Shown here one piece after another: positions 57,697 through 64,000 of a stretch of DNA of 64,000 bases (positions within the stretch are counted from its first letter, which is position 1; the number at the start of each line of letters is the position of its first letter). The DNA is taken from the NCBI RefSeq assembly GCF_014851395.1, contig NW_024043372.1:5593490-5657489 (forward strand), in the 5' to 3' direction. The notes under the pieces are model-generated. The model saw nothing but the letters and a program-made list of their open reading frames with translations. It was not told where the DNA came from and did not search any database. Both the position numbers and the translations under genes were made by a program. This DNA comes from Micropterus salmoides (lineage: Eukaryota > Chordata > Actinopteri > Centrarchiformes > Centrarchidae).

Positions 57697-60600
57697 GTAA
57701 AACGTTTGCTGCTATTGGACTACTGATCTTAGAGATTACACTTGTTACAGCTCTGCTCGTAGAGCACTGACTTCACAGTTAAGATGTCTCACTCAGTAAA
57801 GCTTGGTCACAAAAAAACTAATAATTTAAAAAATATATTTTACATGATGAAAAATAATCGACATCCAATTTTTGTAAACACTGAAATTGGTCTCAGCCTC
57901 AAAATCCAGTTCTGTTCAGGCTATAAGAGAAATATTTTAAGTCTGAAAGGATATTTATAGTTTTATGCACAAATGTTAGAGCAGGATTGTGAGGAACAGT
58001 ACAGTAATGGTGGAAGAAAAAGCTTTTCAGACATGATATTTCAGGGGGTTCAGGAGTTGATGACTGTAGACGCCACTTTCAGCAATAATATTATCAACGT
58101 GTTTGTATAGCCCCTCCTGTGGGTGTCCATCAGTGGAGGCTGGTAAATAAACAAATGAATGACAGTTTATTAAAACACAGTCGCAAACTATTAAATGTCT
58201 TCAAAAAAGTAATAATTGCTGACATTAAAATTGCTAAATTAAAATCTCAGGGTGGCCATTAAACTAACAGAACATGAGGACTTTGGCAAGTACACCTGTA
58301 AATTTGACAATCGACCTTTACAACCCAATGCACATCTAATGAATTAAATGAAATTTCAGAAACATATTCTCTCTTTGCTTTTTATGTATCGAGGCGTAAC
58401 TGATTTAATTCAGCTTTCATACTGTACATGTAAAGTGTGGTGCCACTACTCTAAATTATTTTGCTTCCACATCCAGTAGAGAAATCAATTTGCCATGAAG
58501 ATCAGATTCCAAAAAAAGCAGATGTAACACTCTCCCCACTCATCACCAATGTAAGCAACTCCTCATTGTCCATTGGACTCGACCCCGACACCCTGAACAA
58601 CTGCAGGCCCATCTCCATCATTCTTTCTCTGTCCACAATCCATGAGCAGTTGTCGATACTCACTCAAACTGCCCTACTTAAAATCACCCAATGACATACT
58701 TCACTCTGACTCTGGGTTCCTCACCATCCCCTATCTCCATGCTATCTTTCAAACAGACCCTCAAAACCCACCTTTCAAGACTGCATTCTCCAGTTCTGTC
58801 CTTCCCCTCTCTCCCTCCTTTTCTTTTTTAACCAGTTACTTTTATTTTTAGCCCTGTAAAGCGTATTTGAGTGGTTAGAATATTATCAATATCATTCACA
58901 CCTTATGAGTGTGGTGACCACGTGTTAGCACAGCATTACTGTATTTTAATTCCGGTTTTACCTTTCTGAGACAGACGGCTGCCAGAATCAATTTAAACAA
59001 ACTGCGTACAGAACAGCTAAAACCAAGTTATTCTGCAAACAGAACGGTTCAATCTGTGAGCTGAAGGTTAACTGTGAGCAGCACACATCTGACTCTTTTA
59101 GCTTTGATTTTCTCACACAGATAAATAAAGTGTCTCTGAAATATGTTGTTAAATACAGTCACTGATACACAACGATGTCTTTCTGTCTGTGTCTCTACAG
59201 CTTCTTATACTAACTTCACCACGTTTCCAGCTGTTGGATGGAATCTCACATACTGGTGTGAATATCCAAATGATTCTTTTATAAACAAATTCATCTGTAA
59301 GGGAGAAGATCCATCTATATGTAAACCTCTATTAAGCACACAGCGCAACAAGACCATTGGGAGGTTTTCTATGAAGGTCGACAAAAACAAGAGAAAGATC
59401 ACCATAACAGTGAGAAACGTAACAACAGACGACACTGGGACATACTGGTGTGGAGCAGAAACCACTGACAAAACACACAGCAACAAATTCTTCGAAAAGC
59501 TGGTGATGACTGTCGGTGAGTGATGTTGTTTTATTGTGTGGATGTAATCTGATCCTGGTTCAGATTGTAGGAGGGTAATAGTTGGATGACAAGCATGAAA
59601 AGAAAGCTATAGTAATTATTGATTACTGCTGGACTCTTATTTCATCTTATAAAGTTATTTTAATAAATATTGGTCTGTAGAGTTTCAGGGTCCTGTTCCA
59701 GAAAGCTGGTTTAACCCTAACTGACCATCAGTTGTATCAGCTCTGAGTATGTTAACCTCATATTACATGCATGATGAATAACTAAAGCCATCATCAATTG
59801 ATCTGCAATCCAATGATTCACCATGGCGACGGGTAAAGCTAAAGAAGTAGTGAGAGAATCAGTTATTTTCTCTGTGGTAAAGTGCAAAACACTTGGCAAC
59901 AATTGACCTTTTCACAAAAGACATTTTTACATCACAGAAGGAGAAACACAGGTGTAAACAATAAAATACATGAGGGCTGAATTCCATTTAGCTGCTGCAG
60001 TTTCAGGGTCCTGATATTGTTCATGCTGACTCACTGTCATGACTTACTGTTAGACTTGAATATAACAGAGCCATTGTTAATGTTATTATGAACACTTGTG
60101 CTTTTCCTGCCATCAAACAGATAAGACATATTTCAGTCACTGTAAGCTGAAACAATAATAATGACTTTAGGGTTGCAGTTGAAAAGGCCCCTCAAAAACT
60201 GAGATAGTTTTATCTGTTTCATGTATTGATCTTGATTAAACAGCATCCTATTTCATCCATATTTAAGTATGTAGTAGATTTTGAAATGCTGTTACAAAGG
60301 CAGTCAACTGGGATATCCTGTCACTGGCTGACTCAGTCTGCAGAAATCTTGTTGCTATTTGTGCTCTTGTTTTCATTTCCTGCACTTCCATTTTCAGAGC
60401 AGCGTACTGCAGTGATGTGACAACAGAACTCTATCAGCAACAACCAAAACCCTTAACAAGTGATCAATTTTATTTACACAGATGTAGATACTTAATTTTT
60501 TAAGGATAGATGCACATTTTATCAATTCTTACAAAATAATCATCAGATTCCTGTATGTGCATTGAAAGTCTTACTGTTCACTGTTATTGTGACTAATACT

Positions 60601-62281
60601 AGCTGCAAAGAGATCATTTCCTAAAGGATGTGAGAATACATTTAGAAATTCAGCTGAAGCTATATGAGGTTCTGGGCTGGACTTTTTTACTCTGAATCAG
60701 ACAACCAACAACCACCAATGGCCACAGTTGCAATTATATAAAATATATCTTTAAATAAGATATTATAATTGCTGACAGATACTGTCCTCATAGCAGCCTA
60801 TAACTACATTATAGTGTGTTAAAAGAATGTATTAAATGTTTGTATACTGCTTCCAAGTGGTTAATATTGAGCTCAAAGTAAAGTTGCAATGTTGCATTGA
60901 TAGAGAGCTAATTCAGATGACAGTCTGTCAAGTGTCATGTTGTGAACTTTTGTCTTTCAGGTCATGAGGTCTTGTCTAAAGTGAAGGGATGCCCAGTAGG
61001 ATGGATTAAATTCACCTGCAAATATCCAAAACCAAATGTAACATATGAAAGTATTGATTTAGTTAATCCCAAAGAAACCATACGAAGTGCTCTAAAGAAT
61101 GTGTGGGAAAACAACGGCAGAGTTTTCCTGTACCATGATCCAAAAAAAAAACATCTCAGGGTGGCCATTAATAAAACTGAACGTGAGAACTTTGAGAAGT
61201 ACACCTGTAAATTTAACCAACTACCTGACTCATGTGACACAGTGGAACTGGACTTGGACGTTGGTAAGAGGCACTCACTTTTTATTAAAATGAATGTTAC
61301 AGATGTTGGTTATAAATTTCCAGACTATTTTGACTCTAATTTCACATTCACTAGAGTCAATTTCTATTTCAAGTCATCATCTACTCAGATAAACAAAATG
61401 GAGATCAATTTGCAATAAAAGCAGATGTAACATGATTCACACTTTACTGTATGAGTGTGGTGATTTGCATTTCCATCATGTGTTAGCACATTATCACAGT
61501 TTCACATTTTACCTTTCTTGTTTATTTGCAGAGACAGACGACTGCCAGGGACAATTTATTCAAACTGTGTACAGAACAGCTAAAACCACCATCACATGTG
61601 ATTACACAGGAAACAAATACAAGTTCTTCTGCAAACAGAAAGGTTCAATCTGTGAGGATATTTTATCAACAAAATCCTCTCTGAAGTCAAACGGGACATT
61701 CACTCTCACAGAAACCAACAGTAGCTTCAGCGTGTCCATCAGTAACGTGTCCTCACATGATGCTGGTGTCTACTGGTGTGGAGTGGAAACACATGAAGGA
61801 AGTTACAGAGCTGCTCTCAGAAAGATACAGCTGGAGGTTAAAGGTGAGCAGCACACATCTGACTCTTTTAGCTTTGATTTTCTCACACAGATAATTAAAG
61901 TGTCTCTGAAAAATGTTGTTAAATACAGTCACTGATACACAACGCTGTCTGTCTGTGTCTCTACAGCTTCTATTACTAACTTCACCACGTTTCCAGCTGT
62001 TGGACAGAATCTTACATACTGGTGTCGATTTCCAAATTATACTCTGATAAACAAATTCATCTGTAAGGGAGAAGATCCATCTATATGTGAGCCTCTATTA
62101 AGCACACAGCACAACAAGACCACTGGGAGGTTTTCTATGATGGAGGAACAAGATAAGAGAAAGATCACCATAACAGTGAGAAACGTAACAACAGACGACA
62201 CTGGGACATACTGGTGTGGAGCAGAAACCACTGACAAAACACGCAGATACAAATTCTTCCACAAACTGGTGATGACTGTCG
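57657..62281 (+). CDS. Receptor copy E (CD300/pIgR-like), four-Ig type, intact as far as seen
   Basis: Spliced from 57657-57696, 59201-59515, 60961-61263, 61532-61843 and 61967-62281; 1285 coding bases, about 428 residues, with all junctions phase 1 and no stop. Order: signal peptide, D3a, D1, D2, D3b. Stalk, membrane and tail exons should follow from about 180 bases past the window end by comparison with C. A cell-surface type I receptor of the CD300/CMRF35/pIgR-like group, of the kind expressed on fish myeloid cells that binds lipids or other ligands; the ligand is unknown. The only copy in the window without a frame lesion. Confidence 0.83.
58247..58325 (+). pseudogene. Relic of a D1-type Ig exon, copy E
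   Basis: Same as 31703-31785: the 3' third of D1 with no splice sites. Confidence 0.7.
58526..58880 (+). mobile_element. L2-like LINE fragment, copy E
   Basis: Same as 195-550. A one-base difference (CATGAGCAGTTG) joins the frames so that a single ORF shows LLKITQ and, separately, NDILHSDSGFLTI and FKTAFSS pieces. Confidence 0.6.
58969..59074 (+). pseudogene. Relic of a D2-type Ig exon, copy E
   Basis: Same relic as in A and C, with a further loss of about 30 bases (AAAACCAAGTTATTCTGC). Confidence 0.7.
59201..59515 (+). CDS. Ig V-set exon, D3 type (first block), copy E
   Basis: 315 bases, phase 1-1, open. ASYTNFTTFPAVGWNLTYWC, KFICKGEDPSIC and DDTGTYWCGAE. It is the N-terminal domain of the mature protein. 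Sequons NFT, NLT, NDS, NKT, NVT. Confidence 0.85.
59516..60960 (+). other. Intron of copy E between D3a and D1
   Basis: No exon; collinear with A and C but about 190 bases missing around 60690-60725. Confidence 0.6.
60961..61263 (+). CDS. Ig V-set exon, D1 type, copy E
   Basis: 303 bases, phase 1-1, open; as C with NVTYES and ENFEKYTCKF. The acceptor is TGTCTTTCAG, with the same six-base loss as in A. Confidence 0.85.
61532..61843 (+). CDS. Ig V-set exon, D2 type, copy E
   Basis: 312 bases, phase 1-1, open. ETDDCQGQFIQTVYRT, TITCDYTG, FFCKQKGSIC, DAGVYWCGVE, ending KIQLEVKG. Confidence 0.86.
61967..62281 (+). CDS. Ig V-set exon, D3 type (second block), copy E
   Basis: 315 bases, phase 1-1, open. 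Reads ASITNFTTFPAVGQNLTYWC, KFICKGEDPSICEPLL, DDTGTYWCGAE and TRRYKFFHKLVMTVG. Confidence 0.85.
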
Positions 62282-63127
62282 GTGAGTGATGTTGTTTTAT
62301 TGTGTGGATGTAGTTGACTATCAGTTGTATCAGCTCTGACTATATTAACCTCCAAGTGCATGCAAGACATAAATAAAGCCATCATCAATGGATCGCCAAT
62401 ACTACGATTCACCCTGGCGACGGGTAAAGCAGAAGAAGCAGTGACAGAATCTGAGTTGGCGTGAATAAAGATAAATAAGTTACAGTTTTATAATGAACCA
62501 CAGTTAGTTTCTCTGTGGTAAAGAGCAAAACATTTGGCAGCATCAGACCTTTGTCACAGAAGACATTTTTACATCACATTAGGAAAAATACAGGTGTAAA
62601 TAATAAAATGAATGAGGGCTGAATTCCATTTCGCTGCTGCAGTTTCAAGGTCCTGATATTGTTCATGCTGACTCACTGTCATGACTTACTGTTAGACTTG
62701 AATACAACAGATCCATTGCTAATGTTATTATTAACACTTGTGCTTTTCCTGCCATCAAACAGATAAGACATATTTCAGTCACTGTAAGCTGAAACAATAA
62801 TAATGACTTTAGGGTTGCAGTTGAAAAGGCCCCTCAAAAAACTGAGATAGTTTTATCTGTTTCATGTATTGATCTTGATTAAACAGACACATTGCATGTG
62901 ATATACAATTTCAGTCACTGTCAGCTGAAACAGTAAAAAAAACGTTTTGGTTTCAGTTAAAAAGACACAACTGAGTTAATATTTTTTCTTTCTAATCTAT
63001 TTTCTATTTTTACTTAGCAATCCTGGCAAGAGCATCCTATTACTCAATTATGGCAAAAAATCATACTCACTTATTGACTAATAATATTGAGATTGTGATT
63101 AATTAACACGATTAGTCAATGATTTGG
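62282..63127 (+). other. Intron of copy E after D3b
   Basis: No exon; collinear with C 35951-36787, including the worn repeat near 62330-62470. Confidence 0.55.
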
Positions 63128-63410
63128 GGAGTTTGCATGCTCTCCCCGTGTCCGCGTGGGTTCTGTCCAGGTGCTCCGGCTTCCTCCCACCATCCAAAGA
63201 CATGCAGGCTGGGTTAATTGGTGTCTCCGAAATTGTCCTTAGGTGTGAATGTGATTGGTTGTCTGTCTATGTGTGGCCCTGAGATGGACTGGTGACCTGT
63301 CCAGGGTGTACCCCGCCTTTCGCCCGATGTAAGCTGGGATTGGCTCCATCTCCCCGCGACCCTGTTTGCAGGAGAAGCGGTTGACGATGGATGGATGGAT
63401 GACCTTTTTG
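63128..63410 (+). mobile_element. Dispersed fish repeat (retroelement tail), copy E
   Basis: Same as 21932-22199, with one more GATG unit at the end (GATGGATGGATGGATG). Confidence 0.7.
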
Positions 63411-64000
63411 AAAAAAAAGGATCTTCTTGAACTTTGAATTTTCTCTAACTCATTCAGTATAAAACGTGCTTTGTGACCAGATCTGTCTGATCTGGGCATG
63501 TTACCACACAGTTGTTCACTGTCATATGCTTAAGGCTCTTTTCTAACTTATTTGCACCAGTCTTTGGGACTGCCACAGTGTGTAACAACCGTCAAACAGC
63601 TGAATTGGTTTTTCCTTACTTGCTCTTGATCAAAAGCGCTCCACCCTTCATCTTGGCCCGAGCTGAACATATAGGTCACATAACACACTGGATTATAAAC
63701 ACAAGTCAAAGCGAGAGCATCATTGCGAAAAAGAATGTCTCACAAAAATTATTTTACCTAGATTATTTTGTTTTCATAACGTGTGGAAGCCAAAATTATA
63801 ATTGAAAATTGTAGAAGAAATCAGAACCTTTATAGTGTATGTGAAGAAGCAATTAAGCTTAAACTCATTAAGCCTTATAATTTGCTTTGTTAAAAAAACA
63901 TTTTACTTTTTTTTCAAATGGCTGTGAAATCCTGATGCTGCTTAATGCTTGTTTTAAGTTCCTGCACTTCTTGATGTGACAGCAGAACTTCATCAGCAAC
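63411..64000 (+). other. Intron of copy E, cut by the window end
   Basis: Collinear with C 37061-37650; no exon. The stalk exon is expected about 180 bases past the end. Confidence 0.6.

Overview
The window is animal nuclear DNA, almost certainly from a teleost fish. It is AT-rich, its genes are split by GT-AG introns, it carries fish-type tRNA-derived SINEs, L2-like LINE pieces, a Tc1/mariner MITE and a Pao/BEL retrotransposon, and its host genes are an expanded family of CD300/CMRF35-like (pIgR-like) immunoglobulin receptors. There is no bacterial content, operon or CRISPR array.

Layout: five tandem copies of one receptor locus, all on the + strand, called here A (1-8624, 5' end outside), B (18913-28052), C (31121-42845), D (45919-53940) and E (57657 to beyond the window). 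Each copy from B on has about 2.2 kb of nearly identical upstream DNA with a TATA-like box and a reverse SINE, a 40-base signal-peptide exon, several V-set Ig exons that all start and end in phase 1, then (seen in B, C, D) a Ser/Pro/Thr-rich stalk exon, a transmembrane exon, a short tail exon and a last exon with tyrosine motifs, followed by a shared AATAAA. Three Ig exon types recur: D1 (about 303 bases), D2 (312) and D3 (315).

Two architectures alternate. A, C and E carry two D1-D2-D3 blocks in a row. The first block has lost D1 and D2 (C and E show relics of both, A shows the D2 relic; each has an L2-like LINE inserted between) but keeps D3, giving signal-D3-D1-D2-D3. B and D carry one block with D3 cut in half. 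B to D is 27.0 kb and C to E is 26.5 kb, so the array looks built from a two-gene unit.

Condition: every E exon in the window is open and in phase (signal plus four Ig domains); E's stalk, membrane and tail exons lie beyond the end. A, B, C and D each carry at least two small indels, mostly single-base deletions, that break frame. They are either pseudogenes or partly assembly errors. A also has a different stalk, membrane segment (with an aspartate) and short tail. After the tyrosine-motif exon's stop, the 3' region of C stays open in another frame and encodes three further YxxV-type motifs, a likely fossil of a longer signalling tail.

Insertions that post-date duplication: a 7.2-kb frameshifted Pao/BEL element between A and B (LTRs 417/416 bp, target duplication GTTGT), a 672-bp solo LTR after D (target duplication GACGAC), and a 191-bp Tc1/mariner-type MITE in an intron of A. 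The other copies show the empty sites.

No wholly new system was found. The main interest is recent birth, decay and remodelling of an innate immune receptor array.
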